From positions 1-33,622 of the forward strand of contig CALGJF010000068.1 of NCBI GenBank assembly GCA_937914945.1: a stretch of 33,622 bases of DNA, read 5' to 3'. This DNA is from an uncultured Bacteroidales bacterium (GTDB lineage Bacteria > Bacteroidota > Bacteroidia > Bacteroidales > Bacteroidaceae). This document shows positions 16,365 through 23,778 of the stretch, one piece after another; positions within the stretch are counted from its first letter, which is position 1; the number at the start of each line of letters is the position of its first letter. Below the pieces are notes generated by a model. The model was not told the origin of the DNA. It made no database searches and saw only the letters and a program-made list of their open reading frames with translations. A program made the position numbers and the translations under genes.

Positions 16365-16955
16365 TTATGAAAATAGAAGTTCAACCATTTGGGGGCGAAG
16401 GAACGACTTGAAGAAAGCCTCAAACTCACCCTCACCGAAGTTCACCTTATACGAGCCATCGGCAGGAGCTATGGAAACAGATGTCTTAACACCATTAACC
16501 TGCTTAATCTCCACACCATTGTCGAGCAAGTTCTTTGCCTTTGCAGCAAAGAAGGCTTTCAACTCGGCAGCCTCGGTTGCAGATATAACAAGAGGCTCGT
16601 TTGTACTCCAACGAGAGACAATATCAACGATGAGCGCTTTGAGAGCATCGCCACCGACAGCCTCTTTAACTGCGGCCTTGACAACAGAATCGGTAATTAT
16701 TGTAGCAGCCTCGGACTTAATTGCACCTACGGCCTGTGCGCCATATAATTTAAGTTCCGAACGGGTATTTGCGTTCAGTTCCTCGGCAGCCTTTGTGGCG
16801 GCAGCCATCAACGATTCGGCCTTTGCCTGTGCCTCTTTTACTATCGTTTCGGCTTTAGCCTGCGCTTCTGCTATCAAGCGGTCGGCCTCGGCCTTTCCTT
16901 TCTCCACGCCCTCGGCATAGATTTTTTCGGTTAATTCTTGAATTTTATTTTCCAT
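16365..16955 (-). CDS. ntpE: V/A-type ATPase subunit E
   Basis: Peripheral-stalk subunit linking the A3B3 head to subunit I. The N-terminal half is a long Ala/Glu/Lys-rich coiled coil (ELTEKIYAEGVEKGKAEADR and onward, about 5-75). The C-terminal half is a globular alpha/beta domain ending FLRPQMVELLF, as usual for E. Length is 196 aa from the ATG at 16955 (MENKIQELTEK). An in-frame extension to 17090 covers the AT-rich promoter region and has no coding character. It is the first gene of the operon. No separate G/H partner gene is seen, so E may pair with itself or with an undetected partner. Confidence 0.92.
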   Translation of the reverse strand: MENKIQELTEKIYAEGVEKGKAEADRLIAEAQAKAETIVKEAQAKAESLMAAATKAAEELNANTRSELKLYGAQAVGAIKSEAATIITDSVVKAAVKEAVGGDALKALIVDIVSRWSTNEPLVISATEAAELKAFFAAKAKNLLDNGVEIKQVNGVKTSVSIAPADGSYKVNFGEGEFEAFFKSFLRPQMVELLFS

Positions 16956-17046
16956 ATATTTTTTGTATTGATATTTATTCAAAACACAAATTCGCGGAAT
17001 TTTCATATACTCAAAAGAGCATATTGCCGCCATTATAATTGTTTTA

Positions 17047-17054
17047 CAAAAATA
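17047..17054 (-). promoter_or_regulatory. Likely -7 box of the V-type ATPase operon
   Basis: The minus strand reads TATTTTTG, a full match to TAnnTTTG, about 92 bases upstream of the ntpE start. No TTTG stands at the usual -33 distance. Confidence 0.4.
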
Positions 17055-17195
17055 ATATATTTTATTGTTATTTCTGTTATTATTCGGCAAGAATTATACC
17101 AAAAACGTATTTTTCACACGATTAGCCGCTAAAATGGAAGCTAACGACAAAGTTTGAGTGGACATCATAACAATTAGTGCTTATCAACAAGCCGA

Positions 17196-17205
17196 GGGGG
17201 GGGGG
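17196..17205 (+). repeat. Homopolymer of ten G
   Basis: Ten consecutive G on the plus strand, the longest G/C run that I noticed in the window. It lies just past the end of the candidate small RNA and upstream of the ATPase promoter. Such runs are prone to slippage. Confidence 0.95.
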
Positions 17206-17207
17206 AT

Positions 17208-17336
17208 AAAACGAGAGTGCCGCTTTTCACAAAGCAGCACTCCCTACATTTACTAAACAACTAAGAAAAAACTATACTATCATAACTGATATTCATAATT
17301 TCGTATAAGCGTGTAAAGCAACAGCCACACACTTAT
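17208..17336 (-). ncRNA. Candidate small RNA of about 130 nt
   Basis: A well-placed transcript unit without a protein. The upstream promoter predicts a start near 17336. The first ten bases (17327-17336) pair with 17305-17314 (10 bp, one G-U pair, 12-base loop), so the RNA would begin directly with a stem-loop. A small TATCA/TGATA hairpin and an A/U-rich linker follow. The 3' end is a 12-bp hairpin with one mismatch (17215-17226 with 17231-17242) and then a short T-tract (TCGTTTTAT). An 11-codon frame inside it is unlikely to matter. It could instead be a far-upstream leader of the ATPase operon with a built-in attenuator. No known RNA family was recognised. Confidence 0.45.
17215..17242 (-). 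terminator. Terminator-like hairpin of the candidate small RNA
   Basis: A 12-bp stem with one mismatch and a 4-base loop, followed on the minus strand by TCGTTTTAT. The T-tract is short, so termination may be partial. Confidence 0.5.
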
Positions 17337-17342
17337 TCACTG

Positions 17343-17373
17343 CAAATATATCTCGCTTTTTGCAAGCAACAAA
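17343..17373 (-). promoter_or_regulatory. Near-ideal Bacteroidota promoter for the candidate RNA
   Basis: The minus strand carries TTTG at 17370-17373, then 19 bases, then TATATTTG at 17343-17350. Both boxes and the spacing match the consensus, making this the best promoter match found in the window, yet no protein gene follows directly. Confidence 0.65.
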
Positions 17374-17465
17374 ACAAAAAAAACGATAAATAGCGAAATT
17401 GTAAAAACAATCTACGACAAGGCCCTTTTTTACAACCAAAAATCCTCAAAATTCAGGCAAACGCC

Positions 17466-18617
17466 CTACTCGCCATAGAGGAAATACCACCAATAAGTGC
17501 CGCCATACTCGGCTTGCGAGCGTGCCGAATAGATGAATGCACGACCTTCATCGGCTGCATCGGCAACCATTTTTTCAAGAGAATTGCGCATTGCATCGGC
17601 ATCGAATGCGATATGGTATTCGGGGACTATATGAGCATACAGCACAAGCGCCTCCTTGTAATGACGAGGCAGGCTATCACTATCCCCCACTTTGTAAAAT
17701 TCATAAATCTTGTCGGCAAAATCCACTATACGACGCTCCAGCAACAAGGAACAGAGATAATACTCCTGCGCTGCGCGTGACACACTGTCGCCGCCCAGCA
17801 CGCGGTTAAAATAATCGGTTGCCGATTCGCCGGAAGTGCGTTGCGCCCCTATTTGCGAATAGATTATTTGCGGCTCAATGGGGGATGTGCGCTCTACCGA
17901 CGGCAAGAGGCCATCCACACCATAATATTGCGGAAACTCAAAAAAGCGCTCGCCAAGTTCCCCTTTCAACGAAAGGAGAAAAGCACGTTGAACTGTCAAT
18001 TCCTTTGATGCCAATGGCGAATGGGCTGCAACCGCAAGCGCGGCATCCATATCTCCATTGCGATAATGCTTATACTGAACTGCCTCACGCATAAAGTTTT
18101 TATCTCCACCCGACAGGCAGCCAACCAGCATAAAAACAAGGGTGAGCAAAACAAGGTTGCGCCACAATATGCGGTTAAGCACCATGTTGGGATTTTTTAT
18201 CTTTTCAAAGAGCATGCGCCCAAGGAGAAAAGACAAGAATAGGTATACAAAAATACCCGCTGCAAAAATCCATACCCAGCCCATAAGGGAACCACAGCCG
18301 CAAAACACGGTGCGTTCAATATCCGTTATAAAGGCTAAAATCAATGCCGACGGCAGAAAAGCCATCGCCGTCCATTCACGTTGGTACTTGGCAAAGCGGT
18401 TGAGCCACAATGCCAAGACCACGAGAATAGCCGTTATAACCCCGGAGAGCAGATACCCATTGTACTGCAATCTGCCTGTTGCAACACCATCGTACACCAT
18501 TTCAATCAACGGCGACTTGTATATCGCAACAAATGTATAACTGAATATAGCAAAAGACAATGCACAGAAAATTTTGATAAAATTCTGCAAGCGTCTCTCC
18601 CCGGCGTTTCTCATCAT
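17466..18617 (-). CDS. Multipass membrane protein coupled to glgB, possibly DUF6057-like
   Basis: A 383-residue protein of unknown function. About five hydrophobic segments occupy residues 12-180 (including ALSFAIFSYTFVAIY, GYLLSGVITAILVVLALWL and LVLLTLVFMLVGCLSG). A soluble helical domain of about 200 residues follows, with repeat-like blocks such as AAQEYYLCSLLLERRIVDFA and PRHYKEALVLYAHIVPEY that suggest TPR-type helices. This layout recalls Bacteroidota DUF6057 proteins, but the assignment is from memory of the layout and is tentative. The soluble part follows a membrane helix, so it is probably outside or attached to the inner membrane. Its ATG overlaps the glgB stop by three to four bases, so translation is probably coupled. 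No enzyme motif is seen. Confidence 0.8.
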   Translation of the reverse strand: MMRNAGERRLQNFIKIFCALSFAIFSYTFVAIYKSPLIEMVYDGVATGRLQYNGYLLSGVITAILVVLALWLNRFAKYQREWTAMAFLPSALILAFITDIERTVFCGCGSLMGWVWIFAAGIFVYLFLSFLLGRMLFEKIKNPNMVLNRILWRNLVLLTLVFMLVGCLSGGDKNFMREAVQYKHYRNGDMDAALAVAAHSPLASKELTVQRAFLLSLKGELGERFFEFPQYYGVDGLLPSVERTSPIEPQIIYSQIGAQRTSGESATDYFNRVLGGDSVSRAAQEYYLCSLLLERRIVDFADKIYEFYKVGDSDSLPRHYKEALVLYAHIVPEYHIAFDADAMRNSLEKMVADAADEGRAFIYSARSQAEYGGTYWWYFLYGE

Positions 18618-20620
18618 TCTTTATTCTTTTTTAGCACAAGAGCGGTGCGTGCAGGCAGGTAGAGCATGAGCCATCCCTTCTTGCGACGCGCGTGTAATTT
18701 ATCGTATTGTGTAAAGTGTGTCTGCGTTTCATCCACAAGGGCATTACCGCCAAAGCGCTCCGAATCGGTGTTCAACACTATGGAGTATGAACCCTCGGGC
18801 ACAAGCAAGCCGTAGTCGGTAAACGAGCGTGTGGGGCTGAAATTGAATACAAATATCAAATCCTTACGCGAGAATGCGAGCACTTGGTCGCCATCGTTGT
18901 GCCAAATCTCCTGCACGGGGCGATTCTGGAAATTACGAACACCGCCTATAAGTTTCATCATCTCCTCGTCGAACTTGCCAAGCAACGTATAGTTGTAATT
19001 GGGATTATCAACAAGGCTCCACTGGCGACGTGCATATTTGTGGCTCCAGCCATTACCCTCGCGCGGGAAATCAATCCACTCGGGATGGCCGAATTCGTTA
19101 CCCATGAAATTGAGGTAACCACCGTTTATTGTTGAAAGAGTCATCAGGCGAATCATCTTGTGCAGTGCTATACCACGGGTAACTGTGCCGGTTTCGTCGC
19201 CACGGTTAAAGTGCCAATACATATCGGCATCAATAAGGCGGAAGATAATGGTTTTATCGCCCACCAATGCCTGGTCGTGGCTCTCGGCGTATGATATTGT
19301 CTGCTCATCCTTGCGACGGTTGGTAAGTTCCCAATAGATTTCCGAAGGTTTCCAATCCTCGTCGCGACGCTCTTTGATAATCTTAATCCAAAAATCGGGG
19401 ATATTCATTGCCATGCGATAGTCGAATCCATAACCGCCATCTTCAATGGGAGCAGCAAGACCCGGCATGCCGGATACCTCCTCGGCTATGGTTATAGCCT
19501 TGGGATTAACCTCGTGAATAAGTCTGTTGGCAAGCGTGAGATAGCAAATGGCATCGCCATCCTGATGGCCGTTGAAATAGTCGGCATAACTGCAGAAGGC
19601 CTCGCCCAAGCCGTGACTGTAATAAATCATCGAGGTTACACCATCGAAACGGAAACCGTCGAACTTAAACTCTTCGAGCCAATATTTGCAGTTTGATAGC
19701 AGGAAGTGGACTACCTCGTTCTTTCCGTAGTTAAAGCAAAGCGAATCCCATGCATTGTGCACGCGTCTGTCGCCACCATGGAAATATTGTGCAGGGTCGC
19801 CGTCGAGCAAGCCAATACCCTCCATCTCGTTCTTCACAGCATGCGAGTGTACCAAGTCCATGATAACGGCAATACCCATGCCATGCGCGGCATCTATGAG
19901 CTCTTTGAGCTCCTCGGGTGTACCAAAACGCGACGAGGCTGCAAAGAAATTCGATACATGATAGCCGAAACTTCCATAATAAGGATGTTCCTGTATAGCC
20001 ATAATCTGTATGCAGTTGTAACCATCGGCAGCAACACGCGGCAACACATTATCCTTAAACTCGCGATATGTACCCACCTTCTCTTCCTCCTGCGCCATAC
20101 CTATGTGGCATTCGTATATGAGCAACGGAGTGCGCTTGGGTGTGAATTTCTTGTTCTTGAACACATATTCCTCCTCGGGAGCCCATACTTGCGCACTGAA
20201 TATCTTGGTAGCATTGTCCTGAACAACGCGACGCACCCATGCGGGGATACGCTCGCCACAGCCTCCGTTCCAATATACCTTCATCTTATAATGCTGCCCA
20301 TGCTGCAACGCCTTCTTTGGAAGACGACGTTCCCACACGCCACCGGCAAGCTGTTTCAGTTCATACTCCGGCAGTTCTTCCCAATTGGAAAAATCGCCTA
20401 TGAGCACAATTTTTGTAGCATTGGGAGCCCACTCGCGGAACACCCAACCTGTTGCGGTTTTGTGCAAACCAAAATAGAGATAACCCGAAGCGAAACTCGA
20501 CAATGTCTGTCGGCCGTTCTTTGTAAGTTCTCTCTCCCTCTGCAAAAAGTAACGATAACGTGCATCGATATCGAGGTTAAAGGGAGCCAAATAACCATCG
20601 CGTTCAACAAGTTTCAGCAT
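18614..20620 (-). CDS. glgB: 1,4-alpha-glucan branching enzyme
   Basis: Cytoplasmic GH13 enzyme that makes the alpha-1,6 branches of glycogen. The order is an N-terminal CBM48-like domain (FREWAPNATKIVLIGDFSNW, about 61-80), the catalytic barrel and a C-terminal beta domain. Catalytic residues are visible: the nucleophile Asp326 in GFRFDGVTS, the acid Glu380 in IAEEVSGMPG, and the stabilising Asp in YAESHDQAL (about 449). The pattern (MIYYSHG, AEEVSGMP, GNEFGHPEWIDFPREGN) is that of the eukaryote-like GH13_8 enzymes, in keeping with the GT3-like synthase. The start at 20620 is an ATG, preferred to a TTG two codons upstream. Length is 668 aa. It is co-directional with the MORN and YhcH genes upstream and with the membrane protein downstream. 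Confidence 0.95.
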   Translation of the reverse strand: MLKLVERDGYLAPFNLDIDARYRYFLQRERELTKNGRQTLSSFASGYLYFGLHKTATGWVFREWAPNATKIVLIGDFSNWEELPEYELKQLAGGVWERRLPKKALQHGQHYKMKVYWNGGCGERIPAWVRRVVQDNATKIFSAQVWAPEEEYVFKNKKFTPKRTPLLIYECHIGMAQEEEKVGTYREFKDNVLPRVAADGYNCIQIMAIQEHPYYGSFGYHVSNFFAASSRFGTPEELKELIDAAHGMGIAVIMDLVHSHAVKNEMEGIGLLDGDPAQYFHGGDRRVHNAWDSLCFNYGKNEVVHFLLSNCKYWLEEFKFDGFRFDGVTSMIYYSHGLGEAFCSYADYFNGHQDGDAICYLTLANRLIHEVNPKAITIAEEVSGMPGLAAPIEDGGYGFDYRMAMNIPDFWIKIIKERRDEDWKPSEIYWELTNRRKDEQTISYAESHDQALVGDKTIIFRLIDADMYWHFNRGDETGTVTRGIALHKMIRLMTLSTINGGYLNFMGNEFGHPEWIDFPREGNGWSHKYARRQWSLVDNPNYNYTLLGKFDEEMMKLIGGVRNFQNRPVQEIWHNDGDQVLAFSRKDLIFVFNFSPTRSFTDYGLLVPEGSYSIVLNTDSERFGGNALVDETQTHFTQYDKLHARRKKGWLMLYLPARTALVLKKNKE

Positions 20621-20699
20621 AGTCAATTATAGTTTTTAGGTTAGTATTGCTGAATAATATAAGTCAATAATATTGATTGATTTACTTTGGATTTTTATC

Positions 20700-21146
20700 C
20701 TAAATGGCAATCTTCACAATAATCTTTTTTACGGGTACGGGAGTAACTGCCGGTGCATGCCCGTCTTGCGGGAAGAAGATTGTAAACATGGAGCGTTTCA
20801 CCTCGAAATAGCTTGCGGCAAGCATGCCCACGGGGTAAAGAGCCACATCATTCTCCTCGCTATAATCGGCTGCGGGCAAATCCTCCAAAGGCGTGTAACC
20901 CATAACTTCATCACCCGATATCGGTACCTGAATATCGATATATTTGCGATGCACCTCCAAGGGCACCTCATCCTTTGTGCGCGGTTTAGCCTCCATCACA
21001 TTGGCAAAGATTTCATCGCCGCATATCTCGTTACGGCCAAGTGGCAGATTTTCCAGATTGTTGTTCAAGATAAAATCTATGGCCTTTTTGAAATTAGGAT
21101 GCAGTTCTGTATAGTTCTGCAAATTTTTCAGTGAATCGAGAATCAT
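20700..21146 (-). CDS. YhcH/YjgK/YiaL (TabA/DUF386) family protein
   Basis: A 148-residue cupin-like protein of the family that includes E. coli TabA, YiaL and EbgC. Members affect sugar metabolism or biofilm toxin-antitoxin behaviour; the biochemical role is poorly defined. The family signature is visible as EVHRKYIDIQVPISGDE (conserved His and metal-site acid region), MGYTPLED and the C-terminal FFPQDGHAP with a further His. The start at 21146 (MILDSLKNLQNY) is typical; an in-frame extension to 21197 would overlap the MORN gene. It lies 14 bases after the MORN stop and 79 bases before glgB, with no clear promoter in that gap. Confidence 0.9.
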   Translation of the reverse strand: MILDSLKNLQNYTELHPNFKKAIDFILNNNLENLPLGRNEICGDEIFANVMEAKPRTKDEVPLEVHRKYIDIQVPISGDEVMGYTPLEDLPAADYSEENDVALYPVGMLAASYFEVKRSMFTIFFPQDGHAPAVTPVPVKKIIVKIAI

Positions 21147-21160
21147 AGTCTGTTCGTATT

Positions 21161-22372
21161 TTATTTGTTGCTTATTGTTCCCATATTGTAAACACACTCT
21201 CTCACAACATCCCCTTGGGCATTCTTCACAATGAATTTACCATCGCGCTGCCCCTCCTCAAAAGTACCCTCATAGCGTGTGCCGTCGGTATCCATTGCTA
21301 TGCCATGGCCATGCTCCTCGCCATTGAGGAAACCACCTCGATACTTTTTACCGTTTGCAAGGCGCAGTATACCTTCGCCGTTCATTATATCGTCGCTCCA
21401 ATCGCCCTCATAGACATCGCCGTTGGCCCATGTGTATTTTCCTTTACCGGCGCGCACATTATCTCTCCATTCGCCGTCATACACAGCCCCTGTGGGGTAT
21501 AGCATCTTGCCATGGCCGCTGCGTTTCCCCTCGCTGAAACCGCCTTCGTATCGGCTGCCATCGGTTGCGGTATAAACGCCCTTGCCACTCCAATATCCAT
21601 TGGCATAATCGCCCACATATTTACTGCCATCGGCATACATATACTCCCCCTTGCCATGGCGCAAATCGCCGGCCCACTCGCCTTTATAAACATCGCCATT
21701 TATATAGAAGAATGTTCCCTCGCCACTGCGCAAGCCGTTTTTCCATGAACCCACATATTTGCTGTTGTCGCTCCAGATGAATGTACCCATGCCGTTATAC
21801 TTATCGGCAAGCCACTCACCACTGTACGATGCACCGTTTTTATAAAAATAGCTGCCATTGCCGCTACGTTTGTCTTCGCTCCAAGAGCCCACATATACAT
21901 CGCCGTTGGGATACTCCATCTTGCCATATCCATGCATATAATCGAGTTCCCAAAAGCCGTCGTATCGCCTGCCATCGTTAAATGAATATACACCCTTGCC
22001 ATGCTGACGGTCGTTTACGAAAGCTCCCTCGTAGCATTCCCCGTCTTTGTATATATACACTCCTTTTCCTTGGCGCACACCGCGCGAAAATTCGCCTATA
22101 TAAGTATCGCCATTGGGATATACAGCCTTTCCACAGCCATGGGGTTTCTTACCTTTGACTTCGCCCTCATACTTTACACCACCCTTCAAGGTAAGCGTTT
22201 TCACTGCTGCCGATTGCTTTATTACGGCCAGAATTTCGTCTTGTATAGAGATTGTCTTCCAACTGTTTGCAACAACAGTTGTCGTTGCATTTTCAGAACT
22301 TGTCTGGGCAAAAGATAATGCGCCAACAGAGAAGAACAGAAGAATTATAATATTTCGTTTCATCAATATCAT
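21161..22372 (-). CDS. Exported MORN-repeat protein
   Basis: A 403-residue protein with an N-terminal signal peptide (hydrophobic IIILLFFSVGALSFAQ, about 8-23), a short linker, and then 14 consecutive 23-residue MORN repeats from about residue 68 to 389. The pattern is Y.G.w..g...G.G.y...dG. Almost nothing else is present, so the mature protein should be a long curved beta-sheet scaffold in the periplasm or on the surface. MORN arrays in eukaryotes and bacteria serve as binding platforms or spacers; the partner here is unknown. The first ATG at 22372 overlaps the stop of a 15-codon upstream frame; a second ATG at 22363 (MKRNIIIL) is equally plausible. It is the first gene of a run that continues to yhcH and glgB. 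Confidence 0.88.
   Translation of the reverse strand: MILMKRNIIILLFFSVGALSFAQTSSENATTTVVANSWKTISIQDEILAVIKQSAAVKTLTLKGGVKYEGEVKGKKPHGCGKAVYPNGDTYIGEFSRGVRQGKGVYIYKDGECYEGAFVNDRQHGKGVYSFNDGRRYDGFWELDYMHGYGKMEYPNGDVYVGSWSEDKRSGNGSYFYKNGASYSGEWLADKYNGMGTFIWSDNSKYVGSWKNGLRSGEGTFFYINGDVYKGEWAGDLRHGKGEYMYADGSKYVGDYANGYWSGKGVYTATDGSRYEGGFSEGKRSGHGKMLYPTGAVYDGEWRDNVRAGKGKYTWANGDVYEGDWSDDIMNGEGILRLANGKKYRGGFLNGEEHGHGIAMDTDGTRYEGTFEEGQRDGKFIVKNAQGDVVRECVYNMGTISNK
21206..22171 (-). repeat. Fourteen tandem MORN-coding units of 69 bases
   Basis: These units encode the 14 repeats of 23 residues in the MORN protein. The DNA copies are diverged, so this is an old protein-level repeat and not a recent tandem duplication. 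Confidence 0.85.
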
Positions 22373-22431
22373 TGTTTATAAACCGCAATGCCACGACGGG
22401 CACAAGCCCAAGCCATTACTTCGGTTTACCG

Positions 22432-22439
22432 CAAAGATA
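22432..22439 (-). promoter_or_regulatory. Likely -7 box for the MORN gene and following genes
   Basis: The minus strand reads TATCTTTG, a full match to TAnnTTTG. The -33 box is weak (ATTG at 18 bases). Transcription would start near 22425, about 50-60 bases before the MORN start codon. Confidence 0.5.
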
Positions 22440-22499
22440 ACAATAATGTCAATAAAACAATAAAAAAGGGGATAATATTTTGGCGAGGTCGCAAAATAG

Positions 22500-23768
22500 T
22501 TACGCGCCCACCACGATTTCAAACATTTTATCGCGTTGCAAATATTTGCGTGCCACGCTTTGCAATTTTTGTGGAGTTACATGCTTTATAGCATCTATAT
22601 AACGGTTAACGCTGTCGAATCCATCACCCGACAACCATGCATTTACAAAGACCTCCGATTTGGCCATTGCACCCTCATATTCGCGGCACAATTCGCCCAT
22701 TATATAATTGCGCACAAGTTCCACCTCCTCGGCAGGGATTTCCTCGGTTTGCAGTCGCTCTATCTCCTTATATAGTTCTTTGAGCAGTGGTTCCACATAC
22801 TCGGTAGCAGCTTGCGAACTTACCACAAACACATTGTCCTTGCCATAGGCATCAATCTCGGAAATAATATCGTATGTATATCCGTTCTCTTCGCGGATAT
22901 TACTCATCAGGCGACTCCCGAAATAGCCGCCCAACAAAACATTCAGGAAGCGAAGGTCGAAGAAATCGGGATGAGTGGATGGCAACGCCAAGCAACCCAC
23001 TTTTATAGCGCTCTGCAACGTATTTTCCAATACTATTTTTTGCTTGCCCGATTGTGGCGAGGGGGGAGCCATGCGCACCGAAGCCACATCGGCGGCACCC
23101 CATTCCCCGTTGCCGAACGCCGTAGCTATAGCATCTATTACTGCCGCATCTTGTGTACCCGACAGGAAGAGGGTGTAATTTTTGTTTGAATAGACCTCGT
23201 TATAGTATTGCTGGAGGTCGTCACGGGTTATTGCATCGTAGTCGCCGCTTTCAACCAAACGCCCCAGCGGGTGTGATTCGCCCCACAATGTACGTTCAAA
23301 ATAGCGTTGCGCCACCACATCTACTTTTTGGCTGTTGATAAGGAAATGTGCCTTGTTATTTTTGCGCACGACATCCAAATTGTCCTGCGGGAAAAGCGGC
23401 CTTTTAATAAAATCCTCAACCACGGGCAACAGCAGAGGGAAATGTTTTGCAAGAACATATAGAATTATGTGGTTGCAACCTTGCGAAGAGTACATGTCTA
23501 TCCAAGCCCCATAATAGTCGAGCCAGCGGGAGATATCCGCACCCGAATAGCCCTCGCTACCCTCGCGCAACATTCTGTTTGTGAACAGTGCCTGCAATGG
23601 CTTATGCTGCACAGAGTACCCCCCGCCGAAAAGGATATCGAGCCTCACGATACCTCTATCCTCTCCTTGCAGATGATACAAAGAGATACCATTTGGCATC
23701 ACCCTTGTAACAGGCAGTGCCAAATGGGATAATATCATAGGCTTTATTTGCGGTGGTTGCAACGTCAT
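22500..23768 (-). CDS. M16 peptidase-like protein lacking the zinc motif
   Basis: A 422-residue protein with the two-domain fold of M16 (pitrilysin / processing-peptidase) subunits. The zinc motif HxxEH, expected around residue 60 in the block normally read as AHFLEHMLFKGT, is replaced by ALFTNRMLREGS. The distal Glu ligand also appears lost (VVRKNNKAHF). The C-terminal half retains LLGGYFGSRLMSNIREENGYTYD, the conserved Arg/Tyr region of the non-catalytic partner. It should therefore be an inactive subunit or a binding protein. There is no signal peptide at the chosen start (MTLQPPQIKP, 23768). It follows kdsB after 10 bases. A short bulged hairpin at about 22478-22496, just past its stop, may be a weak terminator. 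Confidence 0.88.
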   Translation of the reverse strand: MTLQPPQIKPMILSHLALPVTRVMPNGISLYHLQGEDRGIVRLDILFGGGYSVQHKPLQALFTNRMLREGSEGYSGADISRWLDYYGAWIDMYSSQGCNHIILYVLAKHFPLLLPVVEDFIKRPLFPQDNLDVVRKNNKAHFLINSQKVDVVAQRYFERTLWGESHPLGRLVESGDYDAITRDDLQQYYNEVYSNKNYTLFLSGTQDAAVIDAIATAFGNGEWGAADVASVRMAPPSPQSGKQKIVLENTLQSAIKVGCLALPSTHPDFFDLRFLNVLLGGYFGSRLMSNIREENGYTYDIISEIDAYGKDNVFVVSSQAATEYVEPLLKELYKEIERLQTEEIPAEEVELVRNYIMGELCREYEGAMAKSEVFVNAWLSGDGFDSVNRYIDAIKHVTPQKLQSVARKYLQRDKMFEIVVGA

Positions 23769-23778
23769 CGGGGTAGCA

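Larger units (their letters stand above)
16956..17465. other. Intergenic region upstream of the V-type ATPase operon
   Basis: This 510-base gap has no protein gene. From right to left (minus-strand direction) it holds an A/T-rich inverted repeat at 17399-17435, a near-ideal promoter (17343-17373), a candidate small RNA (about 17208-17336), a run of ten G on the plus strand (17196-17205), a stretch with no clear feature (about 17060-17195) and a -7 box for the ATPase operon (17047-17054). Confidence 0.5.

Noticed and set aside
15585..16370. 261-codon plus-strand open frame opposite the DUF2764 gene
   Set aside because: Antisense shadow inside a conserved operon; the composition is not protein-like.
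16956..17090. N-terminal extension of subunit E
   Set aside because: The sequence is A/T-rich, Asn/Tyr/Lys-heavy and contains the predicted promoter. MENKIQEL at 16955 is the normal start.
17399..17435. 9-bp A/T-rich inverted repeat downstream of the glgB-coupled gene
   Set aside because: Weak stem, 19-base loop and no proper T-tract; not convincing as a terminator.
19706..20632. 308-codon plus-strand open frame opposite glgB
   Set aside because: Antisense shadow; the glgB frame carries all the GH13 motifs.
21206..22171. Regular 69-base periodicity that could suggest a tandem-repeat or CRISPR-like array
   Set aside because: It is explained by MORN-repeat coding; the units are diverged, contiguous and in frame, with no spacers.
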